A DNA stretch of 41,607 nt, taken from positions 1 through 41,607 of IMG/VR virus record IMGVR_UViG_3300048833_000041, one strand, 5' to 3'. Shown piece by piece: positions 18,110 to 25,765 of this stretch; within the stretch, counting starts at the first letter, position 1, and the number at the start of each line of letters is the position of its first letter. Source of the stretch: a virus. The position numbers and the translations under genes are program-made. Under the pieces are notes generated by a model that saw nothing but the letters and a program-made list of their open reading frames with translations, did not search any database and was not told the DNA's origin.

Positions 18110-18885
18110 TATTGCCTATGGCTTTGGTACACGGACGCACGATCCTTGAGTGCTGCTTCTTCTTTCTTAAGGCGTATGGCCTTGTCTTTTAATAGTACGT
18201 CTCGTCGCTTCAGTTCGTCTTCTATTAGCGCTACACGTGCAGATCGTTCTTGCAGATCAATCTTTAAGGCTTCAGCGTCCTGGAGTGCCTTACGTGCTGC
18301 AGCTCGATCTTTATCGGCTTCCATTGTAAGCACTTCAATTTTTTGTTCTGATTCAGTAATAGCTTTTTCTCTGACCATAAGTTCACTCGCACGTTCACTC
18401 AAGACTTGAGCTTCTTCTGCGTTCTCTGTGGCCAAGCGTTCTACCGTAGCTTCACGTTTTTCGACTACTACTTCACGATCATAGACTTCTTTGTTAGCCT
18501 TACTTACGCTAGCCTGCTTTTGTTCAACAACATCTTCATGTTCACTAACTGCGTTCTCTCGCACTTCTAATGCCTGTTCACGCTTAGTTAATGTCTGTTC
18601 ACGTTCCGTAGATAGACGTTCATGTTCTTTTTGTGCCCTAGCAAGGTCTTCACGCTCACCATCGATCTTTACTCGTTCGGCTGCCATAGCAACCTGCAGA
18701 TCATCACGGATCTCTTCGGCCTGTTCTTGTAGTGTGACAAGTTGCTTGTTGAGCTTATTAATGTCTTGCTGCAGACCACGCTTAGTCTCAGCCAGTTTTG
18801 GTATAGACGTATTCAGCTCATCATAGATGGCCTGCATTTCGGCTATCTCGTTAGATAGCTGTTGGAATAGTTTGTCGCTGGACAT
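18109..18885 (-). CDS. Coiled-coil protein, 258 aa
   Basis: Almost entirely predicted coiled coil from about residue 10 to 245: heptad-like E/K/R/L/A repeats with segments such as EREQTLTKREQALEVRENAV and VEKREATVERLATENAEE. No membrane span, no catalytic motif. Located between head-associated and fibre genes with ATG 1 nt after the upstream stop. It could be a virion scaffold, a fibre linker or an injected protein. Function unknown. Confidence 0.7.
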   Translation of the reverse strand: MSSDKLFQQLSNEIAEMQAIYDELNTSIPKLAETKRGLQQDINKLNKQLVTLQEQAEEIRDDLQVAMAAERVKIDGEREDLARAQKEHERLSTEREQTLTKREQALEVRENAVSEHEDVVEQKQASVSKANKEVYDREVVVEKREATVERLATENAEEAQVLSERASELMVREKAITESEQKIEVLTMEADKDRAAARKALQDAEALKIDLQERSARVALIEDELKRRDVLLKDKAIRLKKEEAALKDRASVYQSHRQ

Positions 18886-18886
18886 G

Positions 18887-19441
18887 TTAGTCCTCTTCGA
18901 CTAGTTGTACATCTTTGTTCGGTAGTGAATCACCTGCAATGTTATCAATAGGGTTATTCGACTTACCACGTGCTCGCTTATTTTTCTTAAGATCGGGGAA
19001 TGGTGTATCTGGTAGTTTGGCTTCCTGTACAGTTTCAGGTGTAGTTAGATCAAGTTCTTCTTCGTCATCTGCTTTAACGGATAAATCAATTTCTCCACCG
19101 ACGGTACGTTCTGCAGATGAAGCAGGTGGTTGTTTGACACGCAATATAACCTTAGACTCATGCTTCTCTCGTACAGCTTTCTCCCATATACGTAGCACTT
19201 CATCTGGTGTGTCCATGATAAGACGATCAACTACTTCTTTTACCCCCAAAGTAGCAATAAGACCACCTGGTAGCTCAGACACTTTGCCTGCAGGTAGTCT
19301 ATATTGATATGGCGTATCGTATTCATCAGCCACTTGGAAGACAATATCTTCGTCAAATGGGTTTTGTAGCCACACTGTCGCTTGGGGGTGGAAGTGTGTC
19401 CACCGTGGTTTGTATTGATCTGCTTTGCTTGAAGGTTGCAT
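18887..19441 (-). CDS. Head- or neck-associated protein, unknown
   Basis: 184 aa. Residues 10-100 form a compact domain (TVWLQNPFDEDIVFQVADEY, YQYRLPAGKVSELPGG); the remainder is acidic, then basic and probably disordered (KKNKRARGKSNNP). First gene after a non-cassette promoter at 19470. Its place between capsid-decoration genes and the coiled-coil gene points to a minor virion component. No family recognised. Confidence 0.6.
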   Translation of the reverse strand: MQPSSKADQYKPRWTHFHPQATVWLQNPFDEDIVFQVADEYDTPYQYRLPAGKVSELPGGLIATLGVKEVVDRLIMDTPDEVLRIWEKAVREKHESKVILRVKQPPASSAERTVGGEIDLSVKADDEEELDLTTPETVQEAKLPDTPFPDLKKNKRARGKSNNPIDNIAGDSLPNKDVQLVEED

Positions 19442-19464
19442 TAATAGACTCCTTTATTTTGACA

Positions 19465-19478
19465 AGTCTATTATACCA
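19465..19478 (-). promoter_or_regulatory. Extended -10 promoter without late element
   Basis: Minus strand ATGGTATAAT (hexamer 19475-19470) upstream of the 184-aa gene. The late 12-nt element is absent. An inverted repeat TAGACT (19470-19465) / AGTCTA (19450-19445) brackets the leader and touches the SD AGGAG, and could be an operator or a short SD hairpin. Confidence 0.65.
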
Positions 19479-19490
19479 TAAACGGTTCGT

Positions 19491-20030
19491 TTAGACTGCA
19501 GTCAGGCTACCATCTGCAGATAGCGGTACATACTTTGCATAGAATGTCATTGCACCAGTTGTTGGGGTGTTGGTAGTGGTGTAGACATATTCTAAGTTGG
19601 TTGCAACGCCACCTGTCTTTTGGGTAATTGCAAACGGCATCATAAAATCTGGTACTGTAGCTGCTACTGGATCGTGGACACTTGAAGCCGTTGCGTTCTG
19701 GCCAAACAAGGCAACAGATGTAATGCTTCGTCTGAATATTAGCGAGCCAACTGTGTAGTTGGATAGGGTCGTACCTGTTGCAAGTGTGATGTCTGGGTTA
19801 GCCGTACCATCGTTTATCTGCCAGTATGCAGCAGTATGGTTAGAGCCAAGAGTAGTGGTTACTATTCCATATAGCTGATAGACCACTACTGAACCAGTAA
19901 GCGAGAATAGTGGAACATTTACAGTGGTATTGCTACCAGTAAATGTCACGTCCTTGGTAACGGTCACACCGTCTCTTGTAATTGGTACGTAGTTAGCGTC
20001 CCTTGAAAAAGCACCATTTACTATTGGCAT
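19491..20030 (-). CDS. Capsid decoration/head fibre-like protein
   Basis: 179 aa, beta-rich, few charged residues (VTFTGSNTTVNVPLFSLTGSVVVYQLYG, given here in part, and NTPTTGAMTFYAKYVP). It lies in the cluster directly after the major capsid gene. Such short, neutral, beta-rich proteins are commonly decoration or minor head proteins. No motif assigns a specific family. SD AAAGG. Confidence 0.6.
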   Translation of the reverse strand: MPIVNGAFSRDANYVPITRDGVTVTKDVTFTGSNTTVNVPLFSLTGSVVVYQLYGIVTTTLGSNHTAAYWQINDGTANPDITLATGTTLSNYTVGSLIFRRSITSVALFGQNATASSVHDPVAATVPDFMMPFAITQKTGGVATNLEYVYTTTNTPTTGAMTFYAKYVPLSADGSLTAV

Positions 20031-20042
20031 ATACTAACCTTT

Positions 20043-20423
20043 CTATGAAGCTGTTGTTATTGCGACCCAGTTAGTTGTACCGTTGTTGACGTACAAACGA
20101 GTTGAGCTGCTTGAGCCACCAGTGTTAATGCACAAGTCACCCTTAGTACCAGAATGAGTAGGTGCGTCTGATGTCACCCATATTTTGATACCAGTTGAGT
20201 ACATAGAGATAGCAGCTCCAGCTGCAACTGCACCTGCAGTTGCAGGTACGGCTGTACCCGACTTGGCTGTGATTGTACCAGTACTACTAGTGTCACCTGC
20301 AATACCGCCAGTAGCGGTGATTGCACCAGTAACAGCTAGGGTTGAGCCTAGTGTTACTGGCTTATCGGTATTCAAGCCATCTTGCTTTACAACATCAGTG
20401 TAATCTTCTAATTTTCGTCCCAT
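20043..20423 (-). CDS. Head fibre/decoration-like protein
   Basis: 126 aa. Middle part is an Ala/Gly/Thr repeat-like shaft (LGSTLAVTGAITATGGIAG), C-terminus a small domain with DAPTHSGTKGDLCIN and TRLYVNNGTTNWVAI, a combination seen in phage head fibres and trimeric appendages. The gene sits between the 179-aa and 240-aa genes, near the capsid. SD AAGGAG. Function inferred. Confidence 0.65.
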   Translation of the reverse strand: MGRKLEDYTDVVKQDGLNTDKPVTLGSTLAVTGAITATGGIAGDTSSTGTITAKSGTAVPATAGAVAAGAAISMYSTGIKIWVTSDAPTHSGTKGDLCINTGGSSSSTRLYVNNGTTNWVAITTAS

Positions 20424-20443
20424 GATTGATCTCCTTTATGTTG

Positions 20444-21166
20444 TTAAGCGTCTATTGTTAGGTAAGCTGATCGATATTCTGTATCTACAAGTGCTTCACT
20501 TGCTACACCAATTTGGAACTCACCTGCTGCGTCTAGTGCTTCTACTGCACCAGCTACACCTGTACCGATTGTAAGGGCAAGACCCTTAGTCACGGCTTCA
20601 TCAGCTAGTACGGAACACTCACCACCAGTTTGTACCCAACCGTAGTAAGCTGCGGTAATGGTTACGTTTGGAACACCTACTGGTTGATCGGCCTGATCGG
20701 TTGCGCTAACTACGATACCTGAGTATGGGTTAGCCTTTAGTGTAACTTCGCTAGAGGTTGTAAGTGCTACCTCTACCTGGTCTACCAAGTTGACGGTGAT
20801 AACACCAGCACTTAGTACTGCAGCGTGACCATTGATGAGGTAGTTGATACCTTCACCTGCTGCGTCGTTGACTACTAGGTAGCCGTCTTGGTATTGGTTA
20901 GCGGTTGCTGCGGTTGCACCAAGAGTCGCAGTAACTTTGGTCGCTCCTACAGATACGGCTGCTGCAACTACGATGTTAGTGTGGTTAGACACTAGATCTG
21001 CGTTTACTGCTAGTTTACCTGGATCAAGTGCTGTAGCACCTGCTAGTGCGTAGCGATACTTACGGCCGTCACGTGTTTCACCACGTGTGCCAAGCGGAAG
21101 CTGTCTTGTTGAGCTAATGTCTCGGAAGTCTTGTGCGTATACTACGCTGTTAGTTGTTAATCCCAT
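20444..21166 (-). CDS. Capsid-associated (stabilising/decoration) protein, 240 aa
   Basis: Ala/Val/Thr-rich beta protein with an N-terminal strap (YAQDFRDISSTRQLPLGTRGETRDGR in part) that resembles arms embedding decoration proteins in the capsid. Next gene after the capsid protein, 16 nt away, with SD AAAGG. Most likely a capsid cement or stabilisation protein. Position is strong evidence; the family is not identified. Confidence 0.65.
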   Translation of the reverse strand: MGLTTNSVVYAQDFRDISSTRQLPLGTRGETRDGRKYRYALAGATALDPGKLAVNADLVSNHTNIVVAAAVSVGATKVTATLGATAATANQYQDGYLVVNDAAGEGINYLINGHAAVLSAGVITVNLVDQVEVALTTSSEVTLKANPYSGIVVSATDQADQPVGVPNVTITAAYYGWVQTGGECSVLADEAVTKGLALTIGTGVAGAVEALDAAGEFQIGVASEALVDTEYRSAYLTIDA

Positions 21167-21182
21167 TACTTTATGTCCTTTC

Positions 21183-22253
21183 TTAGACGGTAGTAATACC
21201 TGTTAATTTACCATGTCGACGAGTTGAACCACTGATTAAGTTACCAAGCATGATGAACTGACCGATCTGTGCATACTGGTTGTATGGCTTATCGAAGCCT
21301 GACCATTGTACAGGGTAGTTCTTCTGGTACTCAGAGTAAACTGAGTCGACACCAGCGTTGTTTACTTTGTAACTGTTCAAACCAACACCTGGAAGGCTGT
21401 ACCAGTGCAAGTACTCTTCGTTTAGGAAGAACATTACACCTGAGTCACACTTCTCATCAGCAACGATTGGAATACCTCTCCAGCACAGTGCTTCAAAGCC
21501 GTAGTGACCCTTAAGGCTATCTTGGTCTTTGAAGGTAATACCAGGCTTGCTGTAGGTAGTCACGTTTACACGTGATACAGCGTCGTAGTTAGCCTGAGTG
21601 GTAGGAGTGAATAGGCTCTCAAGTAGATCCCATGCAGTCTCAGTAGTAACGATGATTGAAGGTCGTTGTCGCTTGCTAGAAGCTGCGCTTGAACCACGCA
21701 TAACTGTAGCCATGTTAGCGAATGATAGTGCACCACCACCTGCTGCCTGTACTGTTGAGTTAAGCATAGTGTAGTTAGTTCGTGAAAGTCCACCATAGCT
21801 AGCGGTGTTACCACCAGCGTCTACGATTGCACCAAGACCCAAGAAGTCATCACCTGTACCAACTCCGTAAAGCTGATCACCCATGCTATCAAGCATAGCG
21901 TTCTGTGACTCTTCAAGTGTGATCTTGATTAGATCAAGAACTTCACCATCAGTCTTGTTAAGGCTAGCTTCACCACCAGCGATAGATACGTTCTGGTAGA
22001 ACTGAGCGTGTTCAAATGTCTGACGAACACGTGTGTCTTGTAGTGAAGTATCGAAGTTACCGACACCACTGAATGATCCACCTGATGTAGGCTTTGCAAA
22101 CTGTAGTGGGATCTGGATCTGACGACCGCTCCACTTTTTGTTCTCACGCATGAATAGGCGTGATGTAAATACGTTAGAGTTTAGTACACCGTCGATTGAA
22201 GCAGGTACGTAAGACTCTTCTGTGATTGATATTACTCGGTTGGATAATGCCAT
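21183..22253 (-). CDS. Major capsid protein
   Basis: 356 aa, the expected size of an unprocessed HK97-fold capsid protein. Features that fit: extended N-arm (SYVPASIDGVLNSNVFTSRLFMREN in part), E-loop-like segment with QIQIPLQFAKPTSGG, spine helix around 105-135 (LIKITLEESQNAMLDSMGDQ), and an A-domain segment with IIVTTETAWDLLESL and GIPIVADEKCDSGVMFFLN. It follows the scaffold gene and a promoter plus terminator in the leader. SD AAGGAG. The order scaffold, capsid, decoration supports the call. Confidence 0.88.
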   Translation of the reverse strand: MALSNRVISITEESYVPASIDGVLNSNVFTSRLFMRENKKWSGRQIQIPLQFAKPTSGGSFSGVGNFDTSLQDTRVRQTFEHAQFYQNVSIAGGEASLNKTDGEVLDLIKITLEESQNAMLDSMGDQLYGVGTGDDFLGLGAIVDAGGNTASYGGLSRTNYTMLNSTVQAAGGGALSFANMATVMRGSSAASSKRQRPSIIVTTETAWDLLESLFTPTTQANYDAVSRVNVTTYSKPGITFKDQDSLKGHYGFEALCWRGIPIVADEKCDSGVMFFLNEEYLHWYSLPGVGLNSYKVNNAGVDSVYSEYQKNYPVQWSGFDKPYNQYAQIGQFIMLGNLISGSTRRHGKLTGITTV

Positions 22254-22285
22254 TATATGACTCCTTATTATTAGAAATTAAAAAA

Positions 22286-22310
22286 CCCGACGACTGACTG
22301 CCGACGGGCT
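22286..22310 (-). terminator. Intrinsic terminator between scaffold and capsid genes
   Basis: Minus-strand RNA: AGCCCG, a short loop region that can add two more pairs across a T-T mismatch, CGGG, then TTTTTT. It lies downstream of the scaffold stop but also downstream of a possible capsid promoter at 22326-22321, so it may act as an attenuator in the capsid leader. Confidence 0.75.
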
Positions 22311-22320
22311 GATTAAGTCC

Positions 22321-22329
22321 AATATAACA
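22321..22329 (-). promoter_or_regulatory. Possible capsid-gene promoter (extended -10)
   Basis: Minus strand TGTTATATT (hexamer 22326-22321). If used, the terminator hairpin at 22286-22310 would be in its leader, about 60 nt before the capsid start. Confidence 0.4.
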
Positions 22330-22343
22330 CACTTTACGTACTT

Positions 22344-23216
22344 TTACAACGATCCAAGCACCTTTGCGTGTACATCATCAAGACTAACACCACTTGGTGG
22401 TGCTTCAAACGTCTTGCCTGCATTGCTACTGTTACCGCTTGGTGCTGCTCCACCACTAGATAACACTCGGCCACCACGTGTCTTCTTCTCTTTAACTACT
22501 TCTTGCTTGCGCTTGGTTTTGTCTTCATTAAACTTACGATAAGCAGTTATCTCATAGGCTTGTGTAAAGCTATCAATGCGCCTACCAGCGTCCATCTCAT
22601 CACGCATAGTTCGATAGACTTCATCAATCATCTCTTTACGTTCAGCCTCATCTTTGGCTAATGCACCTTCTTTGGTAAGTGCTTCAATCTCTTTGTCCCA
22701 CTCTTCTTGTATCTTCTTGATACGCTCTTGTGACTCACGATTAGACTTGAGTTGATTGATGCGCTCTTCTTCTTTGGCTACTTTGTCTTCTCGTATGGTG
22801 AGCTCTTTAACCGCCTTACCCCACTCTTTGTAGCTTGATGGCTCAAAGTCATCAGGTACTTCATCAATAGTGGCAAACTCATGCTCATTGCCTTCATAGT
22901 CTTTAACCTTAATCTTATCAAACTCTTTAGGCTTAAGCTCTTCGTCTTCTACTTCATCTTCTGGTTGTTTGTCGACCTCTTTGACAAGCTGGTCTTTATC
23001 AACTTTTGGCTCTTCTTCCTCTTCAAGTTCTTTTTCGTCTTTCTTATCCTTAACTTCTCCTGCGTCATCATCGTCCTGATCTCCTTTGTCTTTGATGTCA
23101 TCGTCTTCACTATCACCAGTCTCAAGATCGTGGATAGCCTTTTCATGAACAGCGTCAAGATCAGTAGGTGTTATCACCTCTTTCTCATCTTCATCTTTAT
23201 TAATCTGCTTTGTCAT
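22344..23216 (-). CDS. Capsid scaffolding protein
   Basis: 290 aa. N-terminal about 100 residues are extremely acidic (DDDIKDKGDQDDDDAGEVKD), the middle is charged coiled coil (about 120-235) and the C-terminus is short and Gly/Ser-rich, ending SLDDVHAKVLGSL. Acidic, helical, placed between portal and capsid: the usual layout of scaffold proteins whose C-terminus contacts the capsid. Own promoter at 23241. No protease gene is seen nearby, so the scaffold may leave intact. Confidence 0.8.
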   Translation of the reverse strand: MTKQINKDEDEKEVITPTDLDAVHEKAIHDLETGDSEDDDIKDKGDQDDDDAGEVKDKKDEKELEEEEEPKVDKDQLVKEVDKQPEDEVEDEELKPKEFDKIKVKDYEGNEHEFATIDEVPDDFEPSSYKEWGKAVKELTIREDKVAKEEERINQLKSNRESQERIKKIQEEWDKEIEALTKEGALAKDEAERKEMIDEVYRTMRDEMDAGRRIDSFTQAYEITAYRKFNEDKTKRKQEVVKEKKTRGGRVLSSGGAAPSGNSSNAGKTFEAPPSGVSLDDVHAKVLGSL

Positions 23217-23240
23217 AGAGTACTCCTTATTAGTACCTAT

Positions 23241-23249
23241 ATTATAACA
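23241..23249 (-). promoter_or_regulatory. Scaffold-gene promoter (extended -10)
   Basis: Minus strand TGTTATAAT (hexamer 23246-23241). The short inverted repeat GTACT-N7-AGTAC directly follows and encloses the SD AAGG. Confidence 0.65.
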
Positions 23250-23252
23250 GAT

Positions 23253-25427
23253 TTAGACTACTGGTGGACGTGCTAATGGTTTACCCTGTGACATTTGTTG
23301 TGCTGCCTGTTGTGGGCTAGGTGGCGCTTGTTGCGGTACTGACGGCTTACCTTCTCCAGGTTTGCTAGGTTGTGGTTGTCCCTGCATGTTAGCTGACTGC
23401 ATTTGTCCTTGCATTTGACTCTGCTCTAAGGCTTTCTGGTTGCTGACCTGCATTTCTTCAGGTGTAGGCATTTGTGACTCCATGAGTGATAGTTGCTGTG
23501 CTGCAACCTCTTGAGCCATGCGGATATGTTCAACATACATGCGCTTCACTAGGCCAGGTTGTTTCTGGAAGTCTCCACCTAGCATGTAGTTGTTGATGAA
23601 CTTGAAGTAGACTGGACTGTACTCGTCACGCTGTTTAGGTATCTCACCACCGTTAAGGATCTGTATATCCATGAAGGCTGCACGATCGAAGTCATCATCT
23701 TGTACCTTCTGTATGAACGCCGTAGGATCTGTCTGGTAGGTAACGAAGCGCTCTAACATCTTCTTAGGTGAAGGCATGTGTCCACCTGCTGCGACTTCAT
23801 AGACGGTTAGTGGATCAATCATACCGACACCAATCAATGTCTCTACCCACTTCATCTGGCTCTCACGATCAATAGGCATGGTAGATCCAGCTTCTACAGC
23901 TATATCTATTCCATCTTCAATAAGATCAGCTCGCATAGTAATGAAGTCGAACTGACCATCTTCACCACTTGCTTTGAAGTAGTGATCCTCGGTGTAGTAA
24001 ACCTTCATCATCTGGACTAAGTAGCGGTAGTAACGTGTAGCTGCTCGCTCTACGGCACGTGCTAGATCGTCCATGCGTGTAATGTTCTGCTGTAGTTGTA
24101 GCTTATCTTGGCCTAGTGTCTTGTTGTTAGATCCTTCACCACGTGATATGTCATGAGTTGCGAATATAGTATCGATCTCACGTCGTGCGTCCATCTTGTC
24201 TTCAATAACGTAGTTAGGTAGTGGTGGTGGTGGGATACGAGTGAAGGCTGAACGTACATCACCTTTAACACCAACCTTCTCATCAGGTGATCCAATCAGT
24301 TTGGCTATGTCTTCCTTCTGGATCATTAGAGTGTTGAATATCATACCAGATCCACTCATCTCTGCGTTCTCCATGATCTGGAAGCCACGACGGTCTAGGA
24401 TACGCTGCAATGGTGCTGCTTGTTCTACCATTGTAGTCTGATCAATAAAGCTACTACCATCGTTTAGGTAGTTCAATACGATAAATGGTGGTGTTGGTCG
24501 ATCAAGTATGTTGGATACCTTGCCCTCCATAAGTGAATCGTTTTCACCCTCTTCACCCATCATGTCGCCCTCAACAACCGTATTCTCTTCGTCATAGTTC
24601 CAGTTAGGGTTGCGCTGCTTATCAAGTACAACCTGGAAGCGTTCATCTACAACTGCTACACCACCTGCGTACTCACTCTTCTCTTCATCATAATAGGTGA
24701 ACCATACTTCCCATAGGTTGATAGACTTAGCCATCTGGCTTTTATAGGCTACTAACTCACCCTTACCATTGCGACGATTAACACCCATGAGCTTATAGAT
24801 CTCTTGGCGCTTCTCAGGATACATAGACAATAAGTCTGATCCTGTCTTGTTCTTAATACGATGTGCATAGAAGCGTGGCTCTTCATTCCACTTAGCGTCC
24901 TTATCTACCACTATGTCTTCAGGTAATACGTGCTCTGGTACGATGTCACCATGCTCACCAACATTAGGATCAAACCGTAGCTTGACCCAGCCAACACGCT
25001 TAATCATGAGGTTATGAGTAGCCATGCGGAAGATGTCATCTGTCTGGTACTTCTTACTGTGTGCGAATAGTGCGTCACCTAAGTCTTTAGCTAGCTGTAG
25101 TGAAGTAATGGTATCTTGAGCAGGCATGACTTCAGGCTGTGCAATACGTGTATTAACTACAGACTTGATAGTCTCTACAGATGTGAAGACACGGTTGTCT
25201 TGGTACGCATACTCTTCTTGGAACTCATACAGGCTCTTATCTTCGTAGTGCTTTGGTAGCCATAGGTTGGTGTTATCACGTCGTACTTCTTTAAGACCGA
25301 ACGTATTGTCCCAATAGTTTTCAGACTCAGTAATGGGCTTAGAGATAAGTGCTAATAAGTCTGAATCATCAAGTTTGATGTCAAATATAGCGCCAACACC
25401 AGTGTCTTCTTGTTCATCTTTGTTCAA
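23253..25427 (-). CDS. Portal protein
   Basis: 724 aa from the TTG start preferred here. The dodecameric portal forms the DNA channel and terminase docking site. Typical portal features: N-terminal wing region with NLWLPKHYEDKSLYEFQEEY, a central region with DRPTPPFIVLNYLNDGSSF and RILDRRGFQIMENAEMSGSG, helix with RMDDLARAVERAATRYYRYL, and a Q/P-rich disordered C-terminus. The frame is open from a TTG at 25442, but that codon lies in the SD itself; GGAGG at 25440-25436 is 8 nt before TTG 25427, making it the better start. No ATG is available nearby. Located after terL and a zinc ribbon gene. Confidence 0.85.
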   Translation of the reverse strand: MNKDEQEDTGVGAIFDIKLDDSDLLALISKPITESENYWDNTFGLKEVRRDNTNLWLPKHYEDKSLYEFQEEYAYQDNRVFTSVETIKSVVNTRIAQPEVMPAQDTITSLQLAKDLGDALFAHSKKYQTDDIFRMATHNLMIKRVGWVKLRFDPNVGEHGDIVPEHVLPEDIVVDKDAKWNEEPRFYAHRIKNKTGSDLLSMYPEKRQEIYKLMGVNRRNGKGELVAYKSQMAKSINLWEVWFTYYDEEKSEYAGGVAVVDERFQVVLDKQRNPNWNYDEENTVVEGDMMGEEGENDSLMEGKVSNILDRPTPPFIVLNYLNDGSSFIDQTTMVEQAAPLQRILDRRGFQIMENAEMSGSGMIFNTLMIQKEDIAKLIGSPDEKVGVKGDVRSAFTRIPPPPLPNYVIEDKMDARREIDTIFATHDISRGEGSNNKTLGQDKLQLQQNITRMDDLARAVERAATRYYRYLVQMMKVYYTEDHYFKASGEDGQFDFITMRADLIEDGIDIAVEAGSTMPIDRESQMKWVETLIGVGMIDPLTVYEVAAGGHMPSPKKMLERFVTYQTDPTAFIQKVQDDDFDRAAFMDIQILNGGEIPKQRDEYSPVYFKFINNYMLGGDFQKQPGLVKRMYVEHIRMAQEVAAQQLSLMESQMPTPEEMQVSNQKALEQSQMQGQMQSANMQGQPQPSKPGEGKPSVPQQAPPSPQQAAQQMSQGKPLARPPVV

Positions 25428-25432
25428 AATAT

Positions 25433-25461
25433 AGTCCTCCAATAATTACGGTCGAAGGACT
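25433..25461 (-). promoter_or_regulatory. SD-sequestering hairpin in portal leader
   Basis: Inverted repeat AGTCCT (25461-25456) and AGGACT (25438-25433). The 3' arm overlaps the GGAGG SD (25440-25436), so pairing would hide the ribosome-binding site of the portal gene. Confidence 0.5.
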
Positions 25462-25472
25462 GCTTACTGTTA

Positions 25473-25481
25473 AGTATACCA
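25473..25481 (-). promoter_or_regulatory. Portal-gene promoter (extended -10)
   Basis: Minus strand TGGTATACT (hexamer 25478-25473) in the 47-nt gap between the zinc-ribbon and portal genes. No convincing -35. Confidence 0.6.
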
Positions 25482-25489
25482 TACCCAAC

Positions 25490-25765
25490 CTACACTATCA
25501 CCCCTATATATGTTTGTCCGATTATCATTCTGTAGTTCTGGTGGCATAGCTTACAACGTATGTTTAAGGCTACTCCAAAGTCTTGTGCGTCGATTGGTGC
25601 GTCTACAATCTTGTCTATTCTGCCCTTTACATCAGCAATGGTGCGCTTGCAGTACATACAACTGATCTTCTCAAAGCCATAACCCTTCTCGGTCATCAGG
25701 TATACGCTGACGGCTGGATCATCTCCTCTATTACGTTTCTGTTCACTTGGATAGTCTCCGTACAT
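25490..25765 (-). CDS. Zinc-ribbon protein between terminase and portal
   Basis: 91 aa with two Cys pairs, SCMYCKRT (about residue 36-41) and IRCKLCHQNYRM (about 70-77), a treble-clef/zinc-ribbon pattern reminiscent of the Mu Com translational regulator family but longer. It overlaps the terL stop by one base, so it is co-translated with terL. It could regulate translation of a neighbour or assist packaging. Function unknown; Zn binding likely. Confidence 0.7.
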   Translation of the reverse strand: MYGDYPSEQKRNRGDDPAVSVYLMTEKGYGFEKISCMYCKRTIADVKGRIDKIVDAPIDAQDFGVALNIRCKLCHQNYRMIIGQTYIGVIV

